Positions 1-8,529 of a DNA stretch of 64,000 bases are shown piece after piece. Both the position numbers and the translations under genes were made by a program. The stretch spans positions 1 to 64,000 of the forward strand of contig JAGWBR010000016.1 in the NCBI GenBank assembly GCA_021295785.1, given 5' to 3'. Source of the stretch: Gemmatimonadota bacterium. Lineage in GTDB: Bacteria > Gemmatimonadota > Gemmatimonadetes > Palauibacterales > Palauibacteraceae. How positions within the stretch are numbered: the first letter of the stretch is position 1; every line of letters begins with the position of its first letter. The notes under the pieces are model-generated. The model was given only the letters and a program-made list of their open reading frames with translations. It had not been told where the DNA came from and searched no databases.

Positions 1-89
1 TCCTTGAATCCCAAGGTCGCGACGTGGAGGTGTTCAACCGCGAATACAGGGAGCGCCTGATCGCGACCGGGCGCATCCCCCCCCGCTAG
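1..89 (+). CDS. C-terminal fragment of an unidentified protein
   Basis: The frame open from the left edge ends at TAG 87-89 and encodes 28 residues ending in RLIATGRIPPR. Its stop shares the palindrome CTAG with the stop of the aminotransferase on the other strand, the tail-to-tail arrangement seen again between btuB and kynA, which supports it as a real gene end. Too little remains to name a family. Confidence 0.45.
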   Translation, partial: LESQGRDVEVFNREYRERLIATGRIPPR

Positions 90-1309
90 GCCGAGACGGC
101 CCGCGCCGCCGCGGCAACCACCCGGCCGATCTGGCGGACCGGCGTCGAACACAGCGCAATCCGCACGCCCGTATCCATGGGAATGGCGAACACGTCTTCG
201 TCGCGCATGGCGGCGGCCGCGGCCGAACCGTTCGCGGTCGCCACGGTTGTGAAGAACCCCCCGCTGTAGGGAGCGTGCCGCAGGCCGGCCCCGGCGGCCA
301 GACTGGCAAAGTGCGCCGCCCGCGCCCGCAGCATCTCGACCAGTCGCTTTCGCTGTGCCGCGGCCAACTGCGCGAGCGACGGATCGGTCAGAAGCAGGGT
401 GGCGGCGAGCATCCACAAGTGGTTGGTGTTGGACCACGTGGTCCGGCACACGTAGCCCGCGGCACCCGCCAGGCGCTCCCGTTCCGCCCCGTCCCGGTGG
501 AGCGCGACCAACGCACCGACGCGCGCACCGTACTGGGTGAAGTTCTTGGAGATGGTCCAGGCTACCAGCACCGTGGCCGTTTCGAGCATCGTGCCCACGG
601 CCGCGGTCCACGCGGCAAGCGATTGATCCGCTGTTTCAGGTTGTTCGTAACCGGAGTAGGCGTCGTCAAGCAGAACCGTAACCGGCGCCTCGCGTCCCAG
701 TTCCGCGACGGCGCGGGCCATGTCGTCCCATTCAGCCGCCGCCGGCGAGTAACCAGTCGGATTGTTGCACGGGAAATTGAGGACGATGAATGCTCTCCCG
801 CGCTCGGCGGCCTCCTGGTTGGCCGCCCGCAGCAGGGCGTCAACGTCCAGTGTGAAGTCGGGCCGGAACAGGTTGAACGTGCGCAGGCTCCCTCCGACCG
901 AGTCGATGATCGACGAGTAGGGACCCCAGTACAGGTTGGGGACGATCGCCCGCCCCCCGGTGCCCGCAAACACCTTGGCGGCGGCGAAAATGGCCCCGGA
1001 AGCGCCCGGTGTCGCGACCGGCCGCGCGTATTCGGCGAACTCTGGGCACACGTCGTCCACGACCGCCTCCAGGAATTCCGGCGGGCCCGCCACGGGGGTA
1101 TAGCAGGCTGCCTGCTCTCGCGACACCCGCTCCAGGGCGTCGAAGGCAGCCTCGACCAGCGCCGGGCGACCGTCGTCGTCGGTCAGCAGCCCCAGGGTGG
1201 CGTCGACCACGTCGGCTCCGGTAGCCGCGCGTTCCTTCGCTATCCGACCCAACGCGAAAATGGGGTCCTGGCCGCCTCGTACGGCTTCCGGGATCAGGCC
1301 GCTATGCAC
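86..1309 (-). CDS. PLP-dependent class I aminotransferase (aspartate/aromatic type)
   Basis: The 407-residue product is a fold-type I aminotransferase, a cytosolic enzyme that moves an amino group between an amino acid and a 2-oxo acid through pyridoxal phosphate. The substrate-clamp motif NNPTG, a DDAYSGY segment that holds the PLP ring, and the Schiff-base lysine in SKNFTQYGARVG are all visible. The last motif resembles AspC/TyrB-type enzymes, so an aspartate or aromatic substrate is likely but not proven. Near the end, MDTGVRIALCS carries the usual carboxylate-binding arginine. Length is normal for the family. It is divergent from btuB, with the cobalamin riboswitch between them. Its substrate cannot be read from the neighbours, although kynA nearby suggests aromatic amino acid use in this region. 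Confidence 0.85.
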   Translation of the reverse strand: MHSGLIPEAVRGGQDPIFALGRIAKERAATGADVVDATLGLLTDDDGRPALVEAAFDALERVSREQAACYTPVAGPPEFLEAVVDDVCPEFAEYARPVATPGASGAIFAAAKVFAGTGGRAIVPNLYWGPYSSIIDSVGGSLRTFNLFRPDFTLDVDALLRAANQEAAERGRAFIVLNFPCNNPTGYSPAAAEWDDMARAVAELGREAPVTVLLDDAYSGYEQPETADQSLAAWTAAVGTMLETATVLVAWTISKNFTQYGARVGALVALHRDGAERERLAGAAGYVCRTTWSNTNHLWMLAATLLLTDPSLAQLAAAQRKRLVEMLRARAAHFASLAAGAGLRHAPYSGGFFTTVATANGSAAAAAMRDEDVFAIPMDTGVRIALCSTPVRQIGRVVAAAARAVSA

Positions 1310-1439
1310 GTTTCGTGTCTTTCGCCGCGTTCGCCGTAGTCATGTTCGTCACGCTCCGGGTGCCGTCCCCATGATTCGCCGCCCCACGTCCTGGTTGCGG
1401 GTCCACAAGCGCGAAAAGCTACGGGTTGCCGCCCGGGAG

Positions 1440-1665
1440 GGGCGAGAGTAAATCTGGTCCGACAAACAAAACGAGCCGGAGGGGCCAACGGAAGCCGGTG
1501 AAAACCCGGCGCGGCCCCGCCACTGTAAGAGGCCCGGCGCTTGTACCTGCCGGAACGCCCTGCCCGCAACGCCACCCGGATTGAATCCGGGGAAGCCACC
1601 CGGAACCAAACCCGGGGAAGGCTGGCAGAGGCGGCCTCGAAGCCAGGAGACGTGCCCCGTCCGGC
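1440..1665 (+). promoter_or_regulatory. Cobalamin (B12) riboswitch
   Basis: The core has the classic elements in order: a GGAAGCCGGTGAAAACCCGG segment near 1489-1509, the conserved GCCACTGT at 1518-1525, and a 3' B12 box GAAGCCAGGAGACGTGCC at 1639-1656. This aptamer binds adenosylcobalamin or a related corrinoid in the leader RNA and usually switches off expression of uptake genes. It sits about 110 bases upstream of the btuB start, so B12 repression of btuB is the natural reading. Outer boundaries are approximate. The open frame of btuB extends upstream through this element, but that part is leader, not protein. Confidence 0.93.
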
Positions 1666-1775
1666 GCCCACCCAGACACTTCCGCGGGGAAGTGGGGGCG
1701 CTCTCGACACAGCCGCCGCGGGCGGCGCGAGTTGCGGTTACCCTCAAATCTCTCAGCGGGGAAGGAGAATCGGGG

Positions 1776-3791
1776 ATGATCGCAAACCCATTTCGCCTCC
1801 CTTTGCACGCCTCGCACAGGGTTGTGGCCCTGGCGCTGGCGGCCGGCGCCGCAACGAGCGCCGCACTGGAGGCAAGTGCTGTACAAGATTTAGGCCGGGA
1901 CACCGTGAAGGTCGAAGGCTTCATCGTCACCGCCAACCGCCGTGCCGCGCCGCAGTGGACCGTGGCCGCCAACACGAGCGTGATATCCGGGGCCGATCTG
2001 GAAGCCGCCGGGATCACCTACGTATCGGACGCCCTCGCCCTGCTGCCCGGTGCCGCCGTGGCCAGGTCTGGGTCTTTTGGAGCGACCACATCGTTGTTCC
2101 TGCGCGGCGGGGAATCCGACTACGTGCAGGTCCTGATCGACGGGGTCAAGGTGAACGAACCCGGCGGGTCGTTCGATCTGTCCGCGCTTACCACCGACAA
2201 CATCCACCGCATTGAGATCGTGCGCGGCCCGGGTTCCGCGTTGTATGGGTCGGACGCCATCGCCGGCGTGATCCAGATCTTCACCCGCCCGGGCCAGGGC
2301 AGTCCCCGGGTCGAGGCTGGCCTCGAAGGAGGTTCCTTCGGCTCGTCCACGTGGCGCACGCGCGTCGGCGCGGGCAGCGAGATGTTTGCCTACTCGGTTT
2401 CGGCGGCCCGCACGAAAACCGACGGGATTCTTGCCTTCAACAATCAGCATCACCAGACCACGGTTACCGGACGGGTGGAAGGGTGGCTGGACGCCCGGAC
2501 TGCCGGCAGTGTGAGCGTGAGGTACGAGGACGGTGTGTTCCACTACCCCACGGACGGTTCCGGTGCCGTGGTTGACGAGAACGCCCACACGCTTTCCGAC
2601 GCCCTCAACCTGGGGATTGAGGCCAGCCGGCGGTGGACTGACGAGTTCGAGAGCCGGTTCGTGTTTTCGGTGCGGGAGGCGGAGACCGGCGTTAGCGACG
2701 AGGCTGACGGACCGGCCGACACCACGGGATCCTTTGCCTACGAAAGCCTGGCCGACGTGAGGCGGACCACGGGCGGAGCGCATCTGTCATGGCAGCCCGT
2801 GCCCGGCGCCTCGATCGGAACCGGGTTTGAGGTGGAGCAGCAGGAGTCCCGGACGTTCAGCGTGTCAGAGTCGGAGTGGGGCGGCAGTTCGTCGAACACC
2901 GATCACTCGCGGGGCAACCAGGCGCTCTATGCCGACCTTTCCTGGCATCCCGACTACCTGGCCCTGAACGGCGGAATTCGAATGGAAGACAACGAGCGTT
3001 ACGGGACCTCGGTGACCGGGCGGTTCGGGGCAGTTTGGAGAATCGCGGGCACCGGGCGGCTTCGGCTTGCCGGCGGCACCGGGATCAAGGAGCCCACCTT
3101 CCATGAGACCTTCGCCGCGGGGTTTGCCACGGGGAATCCGGACTTGGGCCCGGAGCGCTCTGCGAGCGTCGAGATCGGGGCCGACGTGGAGGCGGGGCCG
3201 GCCACGCTGTCGCTGACTTGGTTCTCGCAAACTTTTCGAGACCTGATCCAGTACACCGGCACCCCTCAAACCGAGGGCGGACCCAACTTCCACAACGTGG
3301 CCGAGGCTAAGGCGGCCGGCCTGGAGGCAGAAGCGTCGGTGTCTGCCGGGGGTCTGAGCCTCACGGCGACTTACACGGGGCTGGGCACCGAGGTACTCGA
3401 CTCCGGGTTCGACGAGGGGGTCGGCGCGACTTTCGTTGAGGGCGAGCGGCTGCTCCGGCGTCCCGCCAGCACGGCTGGTCTGACCGGGGCCTGGCGAGTG
3501 ACGGGCGGATTGCGGGTGGATCTGTCGGGGGTTCGGGTGGGATCCAGGAGCGACCGGGACTTCTCCGCGTGGCCCGCGGAACCGGTCGTGCTGCCGAGTT
3601 ACACCCGGCTCGATCTGGGCACGACCCTGGACCTGCCGTTTGGCGGGCCGGGCGGATTCGCCCTGAGGCTGCGTGCCGAGAACCTGTTCGATGCCCAGTA
3701 CGAACAGGTCTACGGTTTCCCGTCGCCCGGACGGGGGATCCATGTCGGAGGCAAGTTCCGCCTGGGAGGCGCCGCCGCCGGCGAGCGCTAG
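1776..3791 (+). CDS. btuB: TonB-dependent vitamin B12 outer-membrane receptor
   Basis: The 671-residue protein has a signal peptide (about residues 1-35), a plug domain with RIEIVRGPGSALYGSDAIAG typical of BtuB-like receptors, and a C-terminal beta-barrel with the usual late RAENLFDAQYE motif. Such receptors import substrate across the outer membrane using TonB energy. Start ATG 1776 is chosen because GAAGGAG at 1761-1767 is a good ribosome site and because it lies downstream of the riboswitch. The riboswitch makes corrinoid the likely substrate. No BtuCDF transporter is in the window. The stop overlaps the kynA stop in a CTAG palindrome. Confidence 0.92.
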   Translation: MIANPFRLPLHASHRVVALALAAGAATSAALEASAVQDLGRDTVKVEGFIVTANRRAAPQWTVAANTSVISGADLEAAGITYVSDALALLPGAAVARSGSFGATTSLFLRGGESDYVQVLIDGVKVNEPGGSFDLSALTTDNIHRIEIVRGPGSALYGSDAIAGVIQIFTRPGQGSPRVEAGLEGGSFGSSTWRTRVGAGSEMFAYSVSAARTKTDGILAFNNQHHQTTVTGRVEGWLDARTAGSVSVRYEDGVFHYPTDGSGAVVDENAHTLSDALNLGIEASRRWTDEFESRFVFSVREAETGVSDEADGPADTTGSFAYESLADVRRTTGGAHLSWQPVPGASIGTGFEVEQQESRTFSVSESEWGGSSSNTDHSRGNQALYADLSWHPDYLALNGGIRMEDNERYGTSVTGRFGAVWRIAGTGRLRLAGGTGIKEPTFHETFAAGFATGNPDLGPERSASVEIGADVEAGPATLSLTWFSQTFRDLIQYTGTPQTEGGPNFHNVAEAKAAGLEAEASVSAGGLSLTATYTGLGTEVLDSGFDEGVGATFVEGERLLRRPASTAGLTGAWRVTGGLRVDLSGVRVGSRSDRDFSAWPAEPVVLPSYTRLDLGTTLDLPFGGPGGFALRLRAENLFDAQYEQVYGFPSPGRGIHVGGKFRLGGAAAGER

Positions 3792-4573
3792 AGCCTGACG
3801 CGAATCTCCCAGAGGTCGGGAAAGGAGGGCTGGTGTGTGGTACGCACGAGGTACGCAGCCCCCTCCGACCCGCCGGTACCTTGCTTGGAGCCGATGGTCC
3901 GTTCCACCATCTTCACGTGTCTGTAGCGCCATTCCTGAACGCCCTCGTCCAGATCAACGAGGCGTTCGCAGATCACGGTGTGCCCGGGATCGCGCCGGTA
4001 GATTTGGACGAGCGCGTCCTGGACTTGCGGGGAGGGTTCAACGGGCTCAGTGAAATTTCTTTTGAGCAGTGCCTCGGGAATGTGGTAACCGTGTCGGTGC
4101 AGCCGCTGCATGAACGAGTCCCAGAGCGCGGGACGGGCCCAGCGCTGTTCGAGCGCGTTGCGGGCGCGTGACCCCTCGCGGAACCGTTCGACGGCGTCGC
4201 GCGATTTCTTCCCCAGCACGAATTCCAACTGCCGGAACTGATCTGACTGAAACCCGCTGGCGCTCTCGAGTCTGGTTCGGAATGTCAGGAATTCGGTCGG
4301 CGTCATCGTCTCCAGCACATCAATCTGTGCTACCATAGTCTTCAAAATGGTCAACACCCGCGCCAGGCACGCGACCACCCGTGGTCCCGCCGCCGTTTCC
4401 AGCAGTTGGGAGCATCGGTCCAGTTCGTGCAACACTTGCTTGAACCAGAGTTCATAAACTTGATGGATCACCACGAACAACATCTCGTCGTGCTCAACCC
4501 TGGCTGGATCAGGTTGCAACGAAAGAAGTTCGTCGATCTTCAGGTAGTTGCCGTAGGTGACAGCTTTGGACAT
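3788..4573 (-). CDS. kynA: Tryptophan 2,3-dioxygenase
   Basis: This 261-residue cytosolic haem enzyme opens the indole ring of L-tryptophan to give N-formylkynurenine, the first step of the kynurenine pathway. The family signatures HQVYELWFKQ (residues 37-46), the haem-side RHVKMVERTIG and the substrate-loop GTGGSEG are all present. Length is normal for bacterial enzymes. No other kynurenine gene is adjacent, so the rest of the pathway must lie elsewhere. The gene is convergent with btuB and divergent from the phosphopantetheinyl transferase. Confidence 0.95.
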   Translation of the reverse strand: MSKAVTYGNYLKIDELLSLQPDPARVEHDEMLFVVIHQVYELWFKQVLHELDRCSQLLETAAGPRVVACLARVLTILKTMVAQIDVLETMTPTEFLTFRTRLESASGFQSDQFRQLEFVLGKKSRDAVERFREGSRARNALEQRWARPALWDSFMQRLHRHGYHIPEALLKRNFTEPVEPSPQVQDALVQIYRRDPGHTVICERLVDLDEGVQEWRYRHVKMVERTIGSKQGTGGSEGAAYLVRTTHQPSFPDLWEIRVRL

Positions 4574-4615
4574 GGGACCGGGGCCGGTGTTTCGTGGGAA
4601 TCTCTCTCGGATCTT

Positions 4616-5227
4616 TTGTCGCCCGAAGAACTTACTCGGCGGGAGCAGTTCAGCAGTGAAAAACGACGAACCGAGTTCACACTGGGGCGGGCGGCGGCGC
4701 GGCTATTGATGTCGCGCCTGACCGGCGAGCCTGCCCCGGAAATCACGCTGGCGCTCCCTCCCGGCCCCGGTGGCCAGGCGCTCCCGTCCGGCCCCGGTGG
4801 CTGGCGGGTCTCCATCGCTCACTCCGGCGAGCTTGCAGCCGCGGCCGCCGCCCACGGTGTGGCGGTGGGGGTGGATGTCGAACTAGTGAGACCCGTGAAA
4901 AGGCCGGGGAGGCTGGCAAAACGGCTGCGGGCGCCCGGAGAACCGGCGCTGGACCAGGCCCTGCCGATGGTGTCCAACCCGGTCGCTGCCCTGATCTTGA
5001 TGTGGACTCTGAAGGAATCGGTCCTCAAGGCCACCGGCGCCGGAATCGGGGCGTCGCCGGCGAGTGTGCGCCTGGCGAGGGTCGAAGGGACGGACGGTGG
5101 CTGGGACCGGGGGACCGGCGAGGAGTTTGCTCTGGCGTTCATGCGCGGGCCGGGTGAAGCCTGCTGGGAGACCCGGTTTACGCTGCTGGAGGGTTACTGT
5201 CTGGCGGTGTCACTGCCCGCTTCTTGA
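4616..5227 (+). CDS. 4'-phosphopantetheinyl transferase (Sfp type)
   Basis: The enzyme moves phosphopantetheine from CoA to a serine of an acyl or peptidyl carrier protein. The two diagnostic motifs are GVDVELVRP and WTLKESVLKATGAGI, containing the Mg-binding acidic residues and the KES/KEA lysine. The start is unsure. The frame is open from 4406, but everything before 4573 is antisense to kynA and unlikely to be protein. TTG 4616 (SPEEL...) is the first usable start outside kynA, yet a few family residues before it (SWESLSDL) look conserved, so a missed start is possible. A 27-bp in-frame repeat at 4751-4804 doubles a GPGG loop. Confidence 0.75.
   Translation: MSPEELTRREQFSSEKRRTEFTLGRAAARLLMSRLTGEPAPEITLALPPGPGGQALPSGPGGWRVSIAHSGELAAAAAAHGVAVGVDVELVRPVKRPGRLAKRLRAPGEPALDQALPMVSNPVAALILMWTLKESVLKATGAGIGASPASVRLARVEGTDGGWDRGTGEEFALAFMRGPGEACWETRFTLLEGYCLAVSLPAS
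4751..4804 (+). repeat. Two-copy 27-bp in-frame tandem repeat
   Basis: Copies at 4751-4777 and 4778-4804 share GGCCCCGGTGGC cores and encode two near-identical nine-residue units with GPGG inside the phosphopantetheinyl transferase. It is probably a loop expansion by slippage. Confidence 0.7.
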
Positions 5228-5557
5228 CCGGTTCTTCGCCACGAACCGGTAGGCCCCGTCACGCAACGGGCGCGGCACCACGAGCCCCAGTCGCAGCAAC
5301 GACCACGGCCGGCGCAGCAATGCGGCTGCCGCAAGAACGGCGTCGCTGCGCAGCAGGGCCGTCGTGCCGACCACCAGCACCACCGTGTCGCAACCGCACC
5401 GCACGGTCTCCGGCAGTGCCAGATCCCGCGTCAGGACCGCGGCTTCGGGCGTGCCGAACGGGACCAGATGAACGCGCCCCGGTTCGGCCCGTCTCTCGAT
5501 GAAACGCACGACCGAGCGACAGAACCCGCAGTCACCGTCGTAGATCAGAGCGGGCAC
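5210..5557 (-). CDS. DCC-family (DUF393) thiol-disulfide oxidoreductase-like protein
   Basis: Starting at GTG 5557, the 115-residue protein opens with VPALIYDGDCGFCRSVVRF, the signature DCC motif (YDGxCxxC) of this small thioredoxin-like family. Its cellular role is not well established; a redox function is inferred from the paired cysteines. The frame is open to 5665, but that longer start would run into the copC-like gene, which ends at 5578, so the shorter start is preferred. The 3' end overlaps the convergent phosphopantetheinyl transferase gene by 18 bp. Confidence 0.8.
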   Translation of the reverse strand: MPALIYDGDCGFCRSVVRFIERRAEPGRVHLVPFGTPEAAVLTRDLALPETVRCGCDTVVLVVGTTALLRSDAVLAAAALLRRPWSLLRLGLVVPRPLRDGAYRFVAKNRSRSGQ

Positions 5558-5577
5558 GGCGGAACCTGGACCCGGTC

Positions 5578-6027
5578 TCAGCGGGAGTCCTGGCCCGCGC
5601 CCGCCTCGATGGTGAACAAGAACGTATCCCACACCACATGCCCGTCGCGCGCCATTGCTCGCCACCGAACCTCGTGTTCGCCACCCTCCAGAGGCGCGGG
5701 TATCGCCAGCCTCACGATCGTCGGGTCCCCGTCGTCGGCCCGGGCGTCCGGCAGCTGAGCAGGTTCGCCGTCCGGTCCAACCACGCGAACCGAGGTCCCG
5801 GCCATCTGAGGCGCTTGGCTGAATTCCAACACGATCTCGCGTGGTGACTCGGAGAGAGCCTCACCGGCAGCGGGGGCCGATTTCTCAAGCTCCAGGTGCA
5901 GCGAAGCGAACGGTGTTCCGGCCGGGCTACGGCTGCCAGCGTCCCGGTCCCCGGCGCGCCAGGCGGGGGCGGTTGTGACCAGGACCACAGCGGCAAGCGC
6001 CAGGGGAAACGATGCTGGCCGGTTCAC
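5578..6027 (-). CDS. CopC/YobA-like periplasmic copper-binding protein
   Basis: The 149-residue product has an N-terminal signal peptide, then the CopC pattern of a small beta-sandwich: a histidine near the mature N-terminus followed by KSAPAAGEALSESPREIVLEF, and a C-terminal ARDGHVVWDTFLFTI that matches the family's DGH element. CopC proteins bind Cu(II) in the periplasm. No CopD membrane partner follows, and the first histidine is not at the exact mature N-terminus, so copper binding is probable but not certain. It lies 8 bp after lepB on the same strand. Confidence 0.75.
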   Translation of the reverse strand: MNRPASFPLALAAVVLVTTAPAWRAGDRDAGSRSPAGTPFASLHLELEKSAPAAGEALSESPREIVLEFSQAPQMAGTSVRVVGPDGEPAQLPDARADDGDPTIVRLAIPAPLEGGEHEVRWRAMARDGHVVWDTFLFTIEAGAGQDSR

Positions 6028-6034
6028 ACCTTCC

Positions 6035-6793
6035 CTAGCGCGGCGGAGGCCCGACCCGCCCGGGCCTCATCGCCGTCAAGGCGCGAAACGGCTTCAGAGC
6101 GTCTCGGTCGTACGAATAGTATATGAATGCTGCAGTCCCCTGCATCTTACGGCGTTCCACGAAACCCCAGGATCGCGAGTCAAAGCTGTCGTCGCGGTTG
6201 TCTCCCATCATGAAGTACCGCGCTTCGGGAACGGTGATCGGACCCCAGTTGTCCCGCGTAGGTTGATACGTGTCGCGATCCGACTCCGGCAACAGGAAGT
6301 CAGTTTGCCACAACATTCTCCGGTCAAAAGAATCCGGGTTCCGGAGGTTCCGCCGCACGTAGGGTTCATCGATGGCGACTCCGTTCCGGTATAGGATGCC
6401 GCCATCCATCCGAAGCGTGTCACCGGGCAGTCCGACCGTGCGCTTGACAATATCGATCCCAGGGGAGTGATCGGCTCGAAACACGATGATGTCGCCGTGC
6501 TTTGGCTGGGTGTAGCCTGGAAGGTGGTGGTCTGTTAACGGGATCGGAGCACCTAGCGACATCCTGTTTACCAGCACATAGTCGCCCACCAGCAGTGTTT
6601 CCTCCATCGAGCCCGAATCGATGACGAACGTGGCCATGAGGAACGTGCGGGTGAAGATGGAGATGATGATCGCAATAACCGCCGTGCGACCCCAATCGAA
6701 AAACCACGCCCGGCTGAAACGCGCAGGACGGGGCGGACGCTTCAGCTTCGATCGCGACCCTTTATCCGTCTTACTTCCTTTTTTTCGACCCAC
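6035..6793 (-). CDS. lepB: Signal peptidase I
   Basis: This membrane serine protease (252 residues) removes signal peptides from exported proteins. A basic N-terminus is followed by one membrane segment (about 36-55), then box B with the catalytic serine S62 in SGSMEETLL, box D with the catalytic lysine K117 in DIVKRTVGLPGD, and box E GDNRDDSFDSRSWG. All active-site residues are present. It is followed by the copC-like gene and preceded by tRNA-Ile on the same strand. Confidence 0.96.
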   Translation of the reverse strand: MGRKKGSKTDKGSRSKLKRPPRPARFSRAWFFDWGRTAVIAIIISIFTRTFLMATFVIDSGSMEETLLVGDYVLVNRMSLGAPIPLTDHHLPGYTQPKHGDIIVFRADHSPGIDIVKRTVGLPGDTLRMDGGILYRNGVAIDEPYVRRNLRNPDSFDRRMLWQTDFLLPESDRDTYQPTRDNWGPITVPEARYFMMGDNRDDSFDSRSWGFVERRKMQGTAAFIYYSYDRDALKPFRALTAMRPGRVGPPPR

Positions 6794-6871
6794 GACCTCG
6801 CTTCACATGTCTGTCCCCGCCAAGCCCCCCAAGATCCGGACTTGGACAGGGCTCACTTGGCGTTGTAACAA

Positions 6872-6946
<75 letters not shown>

Positions 6947-7385
6947 CGGAGGGCCGGTTAACTTACCCGCGCGGGGGAATTGTTGCAGTCCGGCGCGGTT
7001 GTAGCCACGCCAGCAGGGGCCGGTCGGGGATCATGTGTCGCAAGAAGTCCTCCACCGGCAGGCACCAGACTCCGTCAATTCTGAGACGAGCGAGCGCCGC
7101 GGATCGGGGGAGTCCACGACCGGGGGTAAGAGGCTGCGTCGCAAATTTGACCCGTAGGTGCCAAAAAGCGACCAAATACGAGCATGCGAGACCGTCCCGC
7201 GCCGGTGGAGCCTGCGAGCGGAACACAAATGCGACGGTCGCCGGTCTGCACCGTGTAGCGAGTTACCCGACCGAAACACATATTCCAAGGGTTGAATCCG
7301 CCCGCCGCGGGGGCCGTGATTTCGACTCCGCCACCCGCTGCGGCCGCTGCCCCGCAATCCACTGACTCGTCACCTGGAGCAGGTC
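6947..7385. other. Intergenic region, no convincing gene
   Basis: This stretch between tRNA-Ile and the DUF4837 lipoprotein has open frames on the minus strand. One (6963-7226) ends in a plausible-looking segment (DGVWCLPVEDFLRH), but it has no recognised family, ribosome site or coupling to a neighbour. A gene remnant is possible. The AT-rich patch at 7138-7185 may hold promoter elements. Confidence 0.3.
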
Positions 7386-8489
7386 TTGAACGTTCCCGTT
7401 TTCGCTTCGCCGTTACCCTCCCGAAAACAGGCAGGACCAAAGGTTCGTGCTGGTTTGTGCATGGCGGCCGTTGCCGCCTGCGCCGTTGCGGCGAGCGCGT
7501 GCAACAAACCCCATGCCCTGGGGCCGGATGACACGCTGATCGTCATGGCGGACTCCGAGCTGTGGCAGCTCGTCGAAGACACGACCCGCTCGGTTCTGGA
7601 ACCGACCGTCTTCACAACCCGCCCCGAGAAGCGGTTCGTGGTGACGGCCACCTCGGGCGACGATCCCGAATTCAGCCGCCTCAGGGTCTTCAAGAACATC
7701 ATCGTGTTCGGTACCCCGGAAGACACGTTGCTGGCAAAGGCGGCAGGCGCGGCAGGGCTGAATCTGGACGGCCTTCAGCCGGGGCGGGTCTTCGAGGCCG
7801 AAGACGTGTGGGCCAGGAACCAGCGAGTAACCGGTGCGGTGCTCCAGGCGGGCGGTGAAGCCGAATCGTGGGCCGGGGCGCTGCCGGCCATACTGAGCGT
7901 GGTTGACGGAGCCTACCGCGAGCGGACCAGGCGTCAGATGTTCGCCACGCCCCCGGACACGAGCCTCGTGGTCGAACTCCGGGAGCGGTTCGGGTTCGGC
8001 GTGGTGGTGCCGGTCCTGTACGACAGGGTAGTCAGGGCTGTCGGGGAGGCGGGCGACCTGCCGGGGGCGGCGGGGGGCGACAGCCTCGTCATCCTCCGCA
8101 ACGACAACCCGGACCCGAGCGAGCTCATCAGGTCGTTGCTCATCACCTGGGGGCCGCCGCTGGCCGAGGGAGAGGTGCTGACCGTCGAACGCGCGATCGA
8201 GTGGCGGGCCACCATCGACAGCGCTCACTACAACGTACCCCAGGCGCTCGATACGTCCACTTCGTCCGTCACCCACTTCCTGCTGGGCGAGAGCCCCGGG
8301 CTGGAGGTAACCGGCGTGTGGCGCGACGAGCTGACCGATTACCCCGCGGCGGGGCCTTTCTTCGTGTGGATGGTAGGCTGCCCCGAACGCACGTTCTACA
8401 TCGACGCCTGGCTGTATTCGCCCGACCGGCCGAAGTACCAGTACATCCTGCAGCTGCAGGAGATCCTGCGCTCCTTCCACTGCGCCTGA
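7386..8489 (+). CDS. DUF4837-type lipoprotein
   Basis: The 367-residue product has an N-terminal hydrophobic stretch ending in a lipobox-like ASAC (cysteine 39). The body resembles DUF4837, a family of unknown function found mostly in Bacteroidetes and relatives: an N-terminal VMADSELW segment, a middle part around a VFKNIIVFG strand, and the C-terminal GPFFVWMV and YIDAWLYSPDRPKYQY motifs. It should be anchored in the inner or outer membrane facing the periplasm. It lies 40 bp upstream of dnaE on the same strand. Function unknown. Confidence 0.7.
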   Translation: MNVPVFASPLPSRKQAGPKVRAGLCMAAVAACAVAASACNKPHALGPDDTLIVMADSELWQLVEDTTRSVLEPTVFTTRPEKRFVVTATSGDDPEFSRLRVFKNIIVFGTPEDTLLAKAAGAAGLNLDGLQPGRVFEAEDVWARNQRVTGAVLQAGGEAESWAGALPAILSVVDGAYRERTRRQMFATPPDTSLVVELRERFGFGVVVPVLYDRVVRAVGEAGDLPGAAGGDSLVILRNDNPDPSELIRSLLITWGPPLAEGEVLTVERAIEWRATIDSAHYNVPQALDTSTSSVTHFLLGESPGLEVTGVWRDELTDYPAAGPFFVWMVGCPERTFYIDAWLYSPDRPKYQYILQLQEILRSFHCA

Positions 8490-8529
8490 CCGCGCCGCAG
8501 GGGACCCAGCCGCCGTTGGTCGACGGGGC

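Noticed and set aside
1581-1775. Upstream extension of btuB
   Set aside because: It translates the 3' part of the riboswitch; ATG 1776 has a ribosome site and begins a signal peptide.
6963-7226. Small minus-strand protein after tRNA-Ile
   Set aside because: Its last 40 residues look somewhat protein-like, but there is no start support, family or conservation evidence visible here.
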